Shown here piece after piece: positions 6,136-12,557 of a stretch of DNA of 12,557 nucleotides (positions are counted from its first letter, which is position 1; each line of letters starts with the position of its first letter). The stretch comes from DASRLE01 sp964558455. GTDB lineage: Bacteria; Verrucomicrobiota; Verrucomicrobiia; Limisphaerales; Palsa-1400. Where the stretch lies: assembly GCA_964558455.1 (NCBI GenBank), contig CAZLEE010000127.1, positions 1 through 12,557 on the forward strand, written 5' to 3'. The translations under genes and the position numbers were made by a program. The notes beneath the pieces were generated by a model that did no database searches, was not told where the DNA came from, and was given only the letters and a program-made list of their open reading frames with translations.

Positions 6136-7378
6136 CCAGGGAACCTCCCCTGAGGAGAAGCCGCGCGGAACCCTTCTCATCGTCGATGATGAGGAAGGCC
6201 CCCGGCAATCCTTGCGGGTTGTTTTCAAGGATGAATACAACCTGCTGATCGCGTCCGACGGCCCGCGCGCCCTGGAACTGGCCCAACAGAACAAAATCAA
6301 CGTCGCGATTCTCGACATCCGCATAACCGGCATGAGCGGCACCGAGGTGCTGGAACGGCTCAAAACCGTCCAACCCACCGTCGAAGTCATCATGCTGACC
6401 GCCTACGAAACGGTTGATACGATCCGCCAGGCTTTGCGCTTGGGAGCCTGCGATTACCTGAACAAACCGTTCGATGTCCCCACCGTGCGCAAGGCGGTTG
6501 CGGCTGCCATGGAACGCTACCTCTTCACCGACGACATCCGGGCCAACAACGAAAAGCTGGCCGCGCTCCAGACAGAACTGCAGGACCACAAAATGCAGGA
6601 GGAAATCACCCGCACCCGGAGCGAAATTTATGCCAGCATCATCCACGACATCAATGGCCCGCTGACCATTATTTCCGGCTTCATCCAGATCATCAACCAG
6701 CACATGGGCGATTCCAAGCGGCTGGAAGGGGACGATTTGGACATGGTCAAGGACCGCCTGCGCCGCATCACCCGGCAGATCAGCAACTGCATCGAAATTT
6801 CCCATCGCTACCTCAGTTTCATGCGCCACCAGCCGGCCGCGCCGGCCCAGGTCCATGTCAACCAGATCTTGGAGGATTTGCGCGAGCTGCTGGCCGTCCA
6901 TCCCAGCAAGGGCGCCCACACCCTCAACATCCTGCCGCTCACCACTGACGTCGATCTGCAAATCAACGGCACGGATTTAGTCCAGATACTGCTCAACCTG
7001 GCTATCAACGCGCTGCAATGCTCGGCTGATCCGCACACCGTGGAAATTTCAGGGCGGATTCAGGAAACGGGCGTGGACTTCTCCAACTTGCGCGACGGAC
7101 CGCAGGACCGGGTTCTTTACGGCCAGGGTTTTGCCAACACGCCGCCGTTATTAGTTTTGACTGTGCGCGACAACGGCGACGGCATCCCTGCGGAAATATT
7201 GCCCAGGATTTTTCAGCCCTATTTCACCACCAAGGCGCCGGGCAAAGGGACGGGGTTGGGACTGGCCATTGTCCACCGCCTGCTCAAGGAAGCCCGCGGC
7301 TGCATGCATGTCCACTCCGAGAGCGGTGTCGGCACCGCCTTCAATATTTACCTGCCCGCCACCCTTCGCAAAACGTAG
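6101..7378 (+). CDS. Receiver-histidine kinase hybrid (N-terminal REC, soluble)
   Basis: 425 residues if translation starts at the ATG at 6101, inside the end of the fadL-like gene; a TTG at 6119 is an alternative and neither has a Shine-Dalgarno. Residues 24-140 form a receiver domain with D29-D30, phospho-acceptor D72 (VAILDI), T100 (MLTAYE) and K122 (YLNKPFD). A short helical, Gln/Glu/Lys-rich linker (about 142-175) probably forms a coiled coil. The H-box is IIHDINGPL with H182. The ATPase domain has an N-box at NLAINALQ (N303), a G1 box DNGDG (357-361), an F box near FQPYF, and a G2 box GKGTGLGLAIVH (381-392). There is no membrane segment and no PAS/GAF sensor, so input probably comes by phosphotransfer to its own receiver from another kinase. 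No DNA-binding domain or partner regulator is in the window. Confidence 0.9.
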   Translation: MPSASTLATTSDQGTSPEEKPRGTLLIVDDEEGPRQSLRVVFKDEYNLLIASDGPRALELAQQNKINVAILDIRITGMSGTEVLERLKTVQPTVEVIMLTAYETVDTIRQALRLGACDYLNKPFDVPTVRKAVAAAMERYLFTDDIRANNEKLAALQTELQDHKMQEEITRTRSEIYASIIHDINGPLTIISGFIQIINQHMGDSKRLEGDDLDMVKDRLRRITRQISNCIEISHRYLSFMRHQPAAPAQVHVNQILEDLRELLAVHPSKGAHTLNILPLTTDVDLQINGTDLVQILLNLAINALQCSADPHTVEISGRIQETGVDFSNLRDGPQDRVLYGQGFANTPPLLVLTVRDNGDGIPAEILPRIFQPYFTTKAPGKGTGLGLAIVHRLLKEARGCMHVHSESGVGTAFNIYLPATLRKT

Positions 7379-7471
7379 CCGCCCCGCCAACATTTAGGCT
7401 TTAGCATTTCGCAATAAGCCGTAACCTTCCCCCATGTTGGATACAAACGACAGGCGGACGGAGGCCGGGCG

Positions 7472-8350
7472 ATGAAATCAATGACCGGATACGGCCGGGG
7501 CGAATCCGCCCGGAACGGCTTTAAAATCACGGTTGAGATCGGCTCCGTCAACCGCAAGCAAACCGAAATCGCGCTCAACTTGCCGCGCGACCTGGAAGTG
7601 CTGGAAGCGCAAATCCGCGACGAAATCAACCGCCGCGTGTCGCGCGGACGCTTGACCGTGCGGCTGTCGGTTCACGCCGCGAAAAATTCCACGGATCAAA
7701 TGACCCTCAACGTCGCCCTAGCCAGGAACTGCGCCCAGGAACTGCGCACACTGGCCAAAACGCTCCACATCAAAGACGATGTCACGCTGGACATGCTGTC
7801 CCGCATCCCGGGAGTGCTGCAAGCCGGGGAGTCGGTCTGCGAAGCCGAAACGCTGTGGCCGGGCGTCGCCAAGGCGCTGCAAGCCGCCCTGGACATGATG
7901 ATCAAAATGCGCGAGCGCGAAGGCGCATGGCTGGGCAAGGATTTGAAGGCGCGCATCGCTCTCATGAGAGCCGGCGTGGCCCGCATCCAAAAGCTCGCGC
8001 CCCAGGTCATGGAACATTACCGCACCCAATTACTGGGCCGCATCAAGGCGGCGGGCTTGGAAACACCCGTGCTGGAGGATGAGCGTCTGGTCAAGGAAGT
8101 GTTTTATTTCGCCGACCGCGCCGATATTTCCGAGGAATTGACCCGCCTGCAAAGCCATTTCCAGCAATTTGACGACGGAGTCAAATCAAAGGAACCGATT
8201 GGACGCACCCTCGATTTTCTGGCGCAGGAAATGAACCGCGAAATCAACACCCTCGGCTCCAAGGCCAATGACAGCGTCATCTCGCGCGAGGTGGTGACAC
8301 TGAAAGCGGAGCTGGAAAAATTCCGCGAACAAGTCCAGAATGTCGAATGA
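7472..8350 (+). CDS. yicC: YicC family endoribonuclease
   Basis: 292 residues, the normal family length. The N-terminus MKSMTGYGRGE is the family hallmark, and the C-terminal part (EPIGRTLDFLAQEMNREINTLGSK and onward, about 248-292) is the conserved YicC C-terminal domain. E. coli YicC is reported as a stress-linked endoribonuclease that helps degrade the small RNA RyhB; the role in this phylum is not established. A good Shine-Dalgarno (GGACGGAGG, ending 8 bases before the ATG) supports the start. The stop overlaps the gmk start as ATGA, so the two are translationally coupled. This pairing of yicC with gmk is common across bacteria. The gene begins 93 bases after the kinase, close enough for read-through, though that gap could hold its own promoter. 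Confidence 0.92.
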   Translation: MKSMTGYGRGESARNGFKITVEIGSVNRKQTEIALNLPRDLEVLEAQIRDEINRRVSRGRLTVRLSVHAAKNSTDQMTLNVALARNCAQELRTLAKTLHIKDDVTLDMLSRIPGVLQAGESVCEAETLWPGVAKALQAALDMMIKMREREGAWLGKDLKARIALMRAGVARIQKLAPQVMEHYRTQLLGRIKAAGLETPVLEDERLVKEVFYFADRADISEELTRLQSHFQQFDDGVKSKEPIGRTLDFLAQEMNREINTLGSKANDSVISREVVTLKAELEKFREQVQNVE

Positions 8351-8994
8351 CTAAACCGGGGTCAGAGGGAAAGGCACGCCTTTCCTCGCCATTATTAATT
8401 GTGATTTCCGCGCCTTCTGGCGGCGGAAAAACCACCTTGTGCCAGCAACTCCTCATCCGGCACAAGGAGATGGCCCGCGCCGTCACCTGCACGACGCGTC
8501 CGCCGCGGAAGGGTGAAATCGAGGGCCGCGACTATTACTTCCTTGATCCGGCCGCGTTTGCCGCGCGCCAGGCCGCCGGGGACTTCCTCGAGCACGCCAC
8601 GGTTTTCAACCATTGTTACGGCACGCCCAAAACCGAGGTCCTGAACAAACTGCGCCAGGGAAGCGACGTGCTGCTCAATGTCGATGTGCAAGGCGCCGCC
8701 ACCGTTTGCCGGCGCGCGGCGGAAGACCCCGAATTGAGCCGCGCCCTCGTCACCGTATTTTTGACTCCGGCAAGCCTGACCGAGCTGGAAACGCGCTTAA
8801 AACGGCGCGCCACAGATTCCCCAGACGAACTGGCCCGGCGTCTGAGCCGGGCGCGGGAGGAAGCCGCGCAATGGCCGCACTACCAGTATTTGATCATCAG
8901 CACCAGCATTGCCGAGGACGCGCGCCAGATGGAACTAATCATCGCCGCCGAACGCCTGCGCCAATCCCGCTCCACCTTCACCCTCGGAACCTGA
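8347..8994 (+). CDS. gmk: Guanylate kinase
   Basis: 215 residues. Guanylate kinase phosphorylates GMP (and dGMP) with ATP to GDP, an essential step in purine nucleotide supply, in the cytoplasm. The P-loop is APSGGGKTT (22-30), with Ala in place of the first canonical Gly. The GMP-binding region shows CTTRPPRKGEIEGRDYYF (48-65) and YGTPK (91-95). NVDVQGA (111-117) is the usual strand before the lid. The C-terminal helical part carrying RLSRAREE fits the family. The start codon overlaps the yicC stop, and the region before it lacks a Shine-Dalgarno, so translation probably depends on coupling. The first 14 residues are a variable extension before the core. Confidence 0.95.
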   Translation: MTKPGSEGKARLSSPLLIVISAPSGGGKTTLCQQLLIRHKEMARAVTCTTRPPRKGEIEGRDYYFLDPAAFAARQAAGDFLEHATVFNHCYGTPKTEVLNKLRQGSDVLLNVDVQGAATVCRRAAEDPELSRALVTVFLTPASLTELETRLKRRATDSPDELARRLSRAREEAAQWPHYQYLIISTSIAEDARQMELIIAAERLRQSRSTFTLGT

Positions 8995-9006
8995 CTTCTC
9001 CCCTCA

Positions 9007-9030
9007 TAATCTTAATCGTAATCTTAATCC
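9007..9030 (+). repeat. 12-base tandem duplication downstream of gmk
   Basis: TAATCTTAATCG (9007-9018) is followed directly by TAATCTTAATCC (9019-9030), differing only in the last base. It lies in the gap between gmk and the convergent protease gene. It is probably a slippage product; no function is apparent. Confidence 0.6.
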
Positions 9031-9156
9031 TCCCCCCTTTTTCCCTCCCACCAAAGCCCCCAAACACGCCAGGCTCCGGCACAATCTTTTTGATCGGGTT
9101 CACCGCCTTTGGTCACCTGAAAATACCATACGGTCGGGAACCGGCCCCTGCTTGCA

Positions 9157-11805
9157 TCACGGGCCGGTGATTTTAAACGAGTTGAAGAAGCAATCGTTAT
9201 ACGGGCTGCTCCCGGCGTTGCGGTTGTACAGGGCGATGCTGTTGATGGCGCCTCCGAGCGTGCCGCTGAATGAGTTGGTCGCGCCGCTGCTGTTGTCAAT
9301 CATCTGCAACGAGTATTTATCCGCCGTCGTCAGGGTGAACACGAATCGCAGCCCCGTGGGCGTGAAGAAAATGCCGGTATCCTGCACACCGCTGGCATCG
9401 ACCGTAAGGTAGTCGTTGCCGCCGCCCAAAAAGAAGCATTCAAAGCGCGACCCGGTGTTGTAATCAAACGGGCCGTCCGTGGCGTCGCCATTCCGCAACG
9501 CGAACCCGACTGCCGTGCCGGTGTCGATGTAACCATTGTCCATGCTGAACGACAGCGATTGGCCAACCTGCAGCGCGTTGTCGAACTCCCGATAGGCGGT
9601 TGCGTAATTGTTGTTGTTGGCGTAAATGCCCCATGATTCTCCGTTCACGTCTATCCCCGGTCCTTGTCCGGACGCGTTGGTGGTGGACGAGCCGAGGTAG
9701 AATCCGTTCCACTGACTGTTGATGGGGCCGGTGCCTGTGAACACCCACGGACCAAAGCCGGTCCCGCCGTTGTCGCCGTAGAACCAGCCGCCCGCATAGG
9801 CCGGATTGCCCGCATTGTCCGACGGCGCAGGGATGGCGATCTTGACGCGGTAATATCGCGACAAATTGGTCGCGCCGTTAATATCGAGGTAATTTGTGCT
9901 GACGGCCCCGGAACCGGTGGCCAGGATCGGCCCGCTGAGATTCACAAAGTTGGTCGCAAGTGAGCGGGTGACCTGCACAAGGTTGGTCGTGCCGCCCGTG
10001 GTGTTCCATGTGACCAAGACATTATTGTTCGTGCGGGCGATGCTGGTGATGACATATTGCGCCGGCGCGGGGTTGACGACATCCAGAGCGACCAGGGCAT
10101 TAATCAAGTTGCTTCCGGCCGGTGTGCCCCAACCGGTGCAGAGGTCGTAGCCGGGCACGGCGAAAAACCGGGTGGGACTGCTGGCGTTGGTGTTGTTGCC
10201 GGTCGTGATGTCGTGAAACGCCGCCGCATACGTCGCGTTGGTGCCAATGTTGTAAATAAGCGGGTTGAGCAGGCCAAGTGGCGGACGGCCATTGGCTGCG
10301 GCCTGCTGATTGGCCAGAGCAATGAATCCCGCCCACATGGGGGCGGAAATGCTGGTGCCGAAAGTAATGTAACCCTGTCCATCGTCCTGAATGGACCAAC
10401 AGTTGGCGGCAACCATGGCAACATCGGGAACGTTGCGGCTGTATATTGATCCTTGATTGCCGGCCATGTTCACCCCTTGTTGCCACGACGGAATCGCGTA
10501 CACCGTGCTGATTCCGCCGCTGCCGTTCTGCCAGGTGGTTTCGGACGACCATGTTTCCCCGTTCGTGTCGGTCGTCAACACCGTGCCGCCGACGGAGGTC
10601 ACCAGCGGATCATCCGCCGGCGTATTGACGGCCCCCGGATAAGCGCCCGAGTCGCCGCAGGCCTCGAAAAATGATTGCCCCTGCGCGGCGTATTGCTGGA
10701 AGATTTGTTCGCTCGTCGCGTCAATTGTGAAACCCCAGGAACTGCTGATTTGCTCCGCCGCGTCGTCCGTGGCGATTTGATTCAGGACATCATCCCAGTT
10801 TTGGAGGCTGCCGCTGGGACTGCCCTCGTACACCAGCACCCGGGACAAACCGGGCGCCATGGAGATGACGATTTCAATATCCAGGGACACCTCGCCATTG
10901 CCCGGCCCCGGGCTGCCATCAAATCCATCTATCAGCACGTTCGTCACCGTGACGTTGGGCAAATCGGCCAGCGCCTCGTAGTTGGTAATGTCGCCGGGGT
11001 AATAACCATCCAACTCAAACAACGCGATCGACTGCCCGGCGCCCGTGAGCGTCACCCCCGGCGCGTAGGCATGACGGTAATCGCTCCCGATGAACCAGCC
11101 GCCTGGTCCCGTGCCGGTGTTGTCATAAGGCCGGGCCTGGGCGGATGAAGCCGCTATGCGATGGAGCATGGGATGGGGCAACGAGTAATTATCCAATCCC
11201 TTGATGTTCAGAACGGGAACGGCAAGGTCAACCGAAAGATCCCCGTCGGGTGCGAAAAACGTCCGGGCTTCCGTGGGATGCTGATACGTCCGCAGGGTGA
11301 CATGAAACGCGCGTTCAATGCCGGCGACTGATCCACTGATATCCACCAGCGTCCGATTGGGATGCGTGCCGGTCACCATAAACCCGTTGGCCTTCGCAAA
11401 TGCGACCACGGACTGGTAGTCCGATTCTGTCGGCCCAAACCGTTGCGCGAACTGCCCGGGAGTCAGGTAGCGATGGAATTGGGGACTATTGGGATCGTTG
11501 AGCTGTTGCAGGAAATTGGTCAAAGCCTCCCCATTGCGCAACGGCAGCCCGATAATCAGATTCAATCGGTCGGTGGCCGGCAGGCGTCCGAGCGGCTTCA
11601 GGCGCGTGGCCGCTGCGGGCAAATGACGATGGATGACCTGAGCGCCGGACGCCGCCGAAAGGGCTGCGGCACCGAGGAAGAGAAACACGGCAATTGCAAC
11701 ATAACACCGCCCCGTGGAATCATGACGGGCGAACGTTGAACGACCCCAAAACAACGTGCCTCGCATGGGCCTGAAAGTAGCATTTTTTATAGTTTGCATC
11801 AACAA
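9157..11805 (-). CDS. Secreted sedolisin (S53) serine-carboxyl protease with C-terminal modules
   Basis: Up to 882 residues; an in-frame ATG at 11764-11766 (residue 14) is a strong alternative start because a promoter-like sequence covers 11786-11815. The order is: hydrophobic signal segment (about 34-52, YVAIAVFLFLGAAAL), pro-kumamolisin-type activation domain (about 60-205, with FHRYLTPGQFAQRF), then the S53 domain (about 225-575). Catalytic residues fit the family: E305 and D309 in GEVSLDIE, the oxyanion Asp385 in GDSGAYPG, and Ser485 in GTSISAP. Calcium-site segments FHDITTG (530-536) and GYDLCTGWGTP (552-562) follow. S53 enzymes are acid-active endopeptidases that self-process after secretion. 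Residues about 583-658 form an Asn/Thr-rich fibronectin-like module, and 665-882 a Gly/Asn-rich beta domain of unnamed type. The gene stands alone, convergent with gmk. Confidence 0.92.
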   Translation of the reverse strand: MLMQTIKNATFRPMRGTLFWGRSTFARHDSTGRCYVAIAVFLFLGAAALSAASGAQVIHRHLPAAATRLKPLGRLPATDRLNLIIGLPLRNGEALTNFLQQLNDPNSPQFHRYLTPGQFAQRFGPTESDYQSVVAFAKANGFMVTGTHPNRTLVDISGSVAGIERAFHVTLRTYQHPTEARTFFAPDGDLSVDLAVPVLNIKGLDNYSLPHPMLHRIAASSAQARPYDNTGTGPGGWFIGSDYRHAYAPGVTLTGAGQSIALFELDGYYPGDITNYEALADLPNVTVTNVLIDGFDGSPGPGNGEVSLDIEIVISMAPGLSRVLVYEGSPSGSLQNWDDVLNQIATDDAAEQISSSWGFTIDATSEQIFQQYAAQGQSFFEACGDSGAYPGAVNTPADDPLVTSVGGTVLTTDTNGETWSSETTWQNGSGGISTVYAIPSWQQGVNMAGNQGSIYSRNVPDVAMVAANCWSIQDDGQGYITFGTSISAPMWAGFIALANQQAAANGRPPLGLLNPLIYNIGTNATYAAAFHDITTGNNTNASSPTRFFAVPGYDLCTGWGTPAGSNLINALVALDVVNPAPAQYVITSIARTNNNVLVTWNTTGGTTNLVQVTRSLATNFVNLSGPILATGSGAVSTNYLDINGATNLSRYYRVKIAIPAPSDNAGNPAYAGGWFYGDNGGTGFGPWVFTGTGPINSQWNGFYLGSSTTNASGQGPGIDVNGESWGIYANNNNYATAYREFDNALQVGQSLSFSMDNGYIDTGTAVGFALRNGDATDGPFDYNTGSRFECFFLGGGNDYLTVDASGVQDTGIFFTPTGLRFVFTLTTADKYSLQMIDNSSGATNSFSGTLGGAINSIALYNRNAGSSPYNDCFFNSFKITGP

Positions 11806-11815
11806 ATATTGTTAA
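11786..11815 (-). promoter_or_regulatory. Possible sigma-70-type promoter with overlapping palindrome for the S53 protease
   Basis: On the minus strand TTAACA (11810-11815) is followed after 18 bases by TATAAA (11786-11791). A start of transcription near 11779 would give a short leader before the ATG at 11764-11766, favouring that start over the one at 11805. A perfect inverted repeat, AACAA-ATA-TTGTT (11801-11813), overlaps the -35 box and could be an operator. This is inferred from sequence similarity only. Confidence 0.35.
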
Positions 11816-11988
11816 AATCCGGTGATTCCGAATAAGACCTTTTGAACTCCGGAGAAGAGCGACGGAGCGGAGATGGCGGGTGGTCGGCTGTGTGGATGGC
11901 GCAAGAGAGGATGCCGTGCAAAGGGGTGCCGGACTTCTTCAATTAAATTGTCAACGGGATCGGGCTGGATGTTTTCTGGGCTGGCCGA
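11816..11988. other. Gene-free stretch at the start of the right-hand accessory region
   Basis: Together with what follows, this is part of a gap of more than 400 bases between the protease and the helix-turn-helix gene. I see no convincing reading frame, RNA gene or repeat in this part. Its right neighbour is the decayed frame beginning at 11989. Confidence 0.4.
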
Positions 11989-12198
11989 TTAGGTGAAGCC
12001 GAAGCGGATTTGCCCCAAGGGCGGCAAGTCCGGTGGTAGTCGAGCGGCCCGCATCCCTTCCCACAGGGCAGAAGCCAAGCCCTGCTCGGTGGCCCGGCGA
12101 GCCCACTCAGCATGATTAATCTGCGGCTAAAAGAGGCCTTTTTTGCCCTCGCAAAAGCTACAGAGTTGTAGGGACTTGCCATCAACTCCCAACAACAC
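11989..12198 (-). pseudogene. Decayed or amber-interrupted small reading frame, function unknown
   Basis: On the minus strand a frame runs from a possible GTG start (12196-12198) to a TAA (11989-11991) with a single in-frame TAG at 12127-12129. The first part contains a Cys pair, CSFCEGKKGLF, just before the TAG. The 45 codons after it (PQINHAEWARRATEQG, then LASALWEGMRAARLPPDLPP, then LGQIRFGFT) read like ordinary coding sequence, rich in Ala, Glu, Arg and Leu and ending at a stop. An overlapping frame on the same strand (11943-12266) reads much less like protein. I do not recognise a family. Explanations include a pseudogene remnant, a sequencing error at the TAG, or chance. The GTG lies 43 bases from the start of the divergent helix-turn-helix gene. 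Confidence 0.25.
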
Positions 12199-12224
12199 CT
12201 CTTGTTGATGGTTGTGGAGAGGTG
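12179..12224. repeat. Interleaved inverted repeats upstream of the helix-turn-helix gene
   Basis: CCATCAAC (12179-12186) is complementary to GTTGATGG (12204-12211), and CACCTCT (12196-12202) is complementary to AGAGGTG (12218-12224). The second pair starts inside the loop of the first, so in RNA the two could form an H-type pseudoknot. In DNA they are two overlapping dyads, as at operators or recombinase sites. They lie 18 to 63 bases before the HTH start and overlap the start region of the decayed minus-strand frame. Confidence 0.5.
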
Positions 12225-12241
12225 CTTATTGTTACTGACGT

Positions 12242-12457
12242 ATGACACAGACATTGAATACGTCAAAATCGAAAGGCAGCGGCCAAACTTCCCCGGCCAA
12301 CGGACAAGCCGTTGAGCTTCTCACGCGACAGCAACTCGCAGAACGCTGGCAAGTCTGCCCTCACACCATCGCCCGGAACAAAGCTTTAAACCCGATCTGC
12401 CTCAATCGTCGTCTGCTCCGCTATCGCCTGACTGATGTTGTGGCACTGGAAAAATAA
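12242..12457 (+). CDS. Small helix-turn-helix protein (excisionase/AlpA-like)
   Basis: 71 residues. After a polar Ser/Thr/Gly-rich N-terminus (1-24), LLTRQQLAERWQVCPHTIAR (27-46) is a MerR/excisionase-type helix-turn-helix. LNRRLLRYRLTDVVALE (54-70) matches the wing and closing helix of HTH_17/AlpA-like proteins. Such proteins bind DNA to steer site-specific recombination (excisionases) or to control transcription of integrated elements; they often sit just before or after an integrase gene. None is visible here, but the window ends 100 bases downstream. The ATG is fixed by an in-frame TGA at 12236-12238. The nearest Shine-Dalgarno-like sequence, GAGAGGTG, ends 17 bases upstream, unusually far, and forms part of the inverted-repeat cluster. 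Confidence 0.75.
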   Translation: MTQTLNTSKSKGSGQTSPANGQAVELLTRQQLAERWQVCPHTIARNKALNPICLNRRLLRYRLTDVVALEK

Positions 12458-12461
12458 AATC

Positions 12462-12497
12462 CGCCGCGCCCCATGACAGGAAAAACGCGGCGATTTT
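12462..12497 (+). terminator. Terminator-like hairpin after the helix-turn-helix gene
   Basis: CGCCGCG (12462-12468) and CGCGGCG (12486-12492) form a perfect 7-bp GC-rich stem with a 17-base loop, followed by ATTTTG. It begins 5 bases after the HTH stop codon. The loop is long and the T-run short, so termination may be inefficient. After 12497 no gene is recognisable before the window ends. Confidence 0.5.
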
Positions 12498-12557
12498 GAG
12501 CTGTTGGCTCAGTCGCTGGAAGCACTGGAGTTCGCAGTCTTCCTTTTGCGTCTCCGG

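Noticed and set aside
6113..6961. 282-codon minus-strand frame opposite the kinase
   Set aside because: Antisense to clearly conserved receiver and kinase motifs; no motif of its own.
9140..9168. ACCGGCCC/GGGCCGGT stem around the protease stop codon as a terminator
   Set aside because: The loop is 13 bases, no T-run follows on the minus strand, and only four T follow on the plus strand.
11943..12266. 107-codon minus-strand frame between the protease and the HTH gene
   Set aside because: It reads as non-coding (Ser/Pro/Cys-rich, no motif), while a neighbouring frame on the same strand looks more protein-like; it also overlaps the HTH start.
12477..12557. Open plus-strand frame running off the right edge (ELLAQSLEALEFAVFLLRLR)
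   Set aside because: It has no ATG or GTG start in the window, overlaps the terminator-like hairpin, and is too short to judge.
1..12557. tRNA, rRNA, CRISPR array or riboswitch
   Set aside because: None seen; in particular, no B12-box-like sequence precedes cbiX and no regularly spaced direct repeats occur.

Overview
The window looks like a chromosomal segment of a free-living Verrucomicrobiota bacterium, most likely of the Pedosphaera/Limisphaerales kind. This is an inference from gene content and protein style, not from a marker gene. The clues are a secreted sedolisin (S53) protease with Asn/Gly/Thr-rich C-terminal modules, a Nudix gene overlapping tadA, a YicC-Gmk pair, a WbsX/GH99-like secreted protein, moderately high GC, and many genes without an obvious Shine-Dalgarno sequence.

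Layout. At the left edge (9-311, minus) lies the N-terminal half of what resembles a type II restriction endonuclease, ending before its catalytic E-x-K. Next is a secreted GH99/WbsX-like protein (473-1540). A REP-associated tyrosine transposase (1754-2200, minus) follows; it is flanked by two inverted copies of a three-hairpin cassette (1659-1743 and 2270-2352). Then come a Nudix hydrolase and tRNA adenosine deaminase TadA (2452-3448, overlapping by 20 bp). A small stand-alone glycogen-binding-domain protein (3441-3764, minus) converges on tadA with an 8-bp overlap. A two-domain CbiX/SirB-type chelatase (3867-4706) is next. A FadL/OmpP1-type outer-membrane protein (4933-6135) overlaps a receiver-histidine kinase (6101-7378). 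The YicC-Gmk pair (7472-8994) follows, with ATGA overlap. The largest gene is an S53 protease on the minus strand (9157-11805).

The right end (about 11816-12557) looks like accessory DNA. It holds a decayed minus-strand reading frame split by an amber codon, a cluster of interleaved inverted repeats, and a small excisionase/AlpA-like helix-turn-helix gene (12242-12457) with a terminator-like hairpin behind it.

How the parts fit. The core is housekeeping: tRNA editing, nucleotide clean-up, GMP phosphorylation, RNA turnover, tetrapyrrole metal insertion and two-component signalling. Two secreted polymer-degrading or polymer-binding proteins and a hydrophobic-compound porin suggest life on organic matter. 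Foreign or mobile DNA is confined to the left end, the transposase/hairpin unit and the right end. I saw no rRNA, tRNA or CRISPR array. The most unusual structure is the transposase with its symmetric hairpin cassettes. The fadL-kinase overlap and the HTH leader with its split divergent frame are the next most worth checking.
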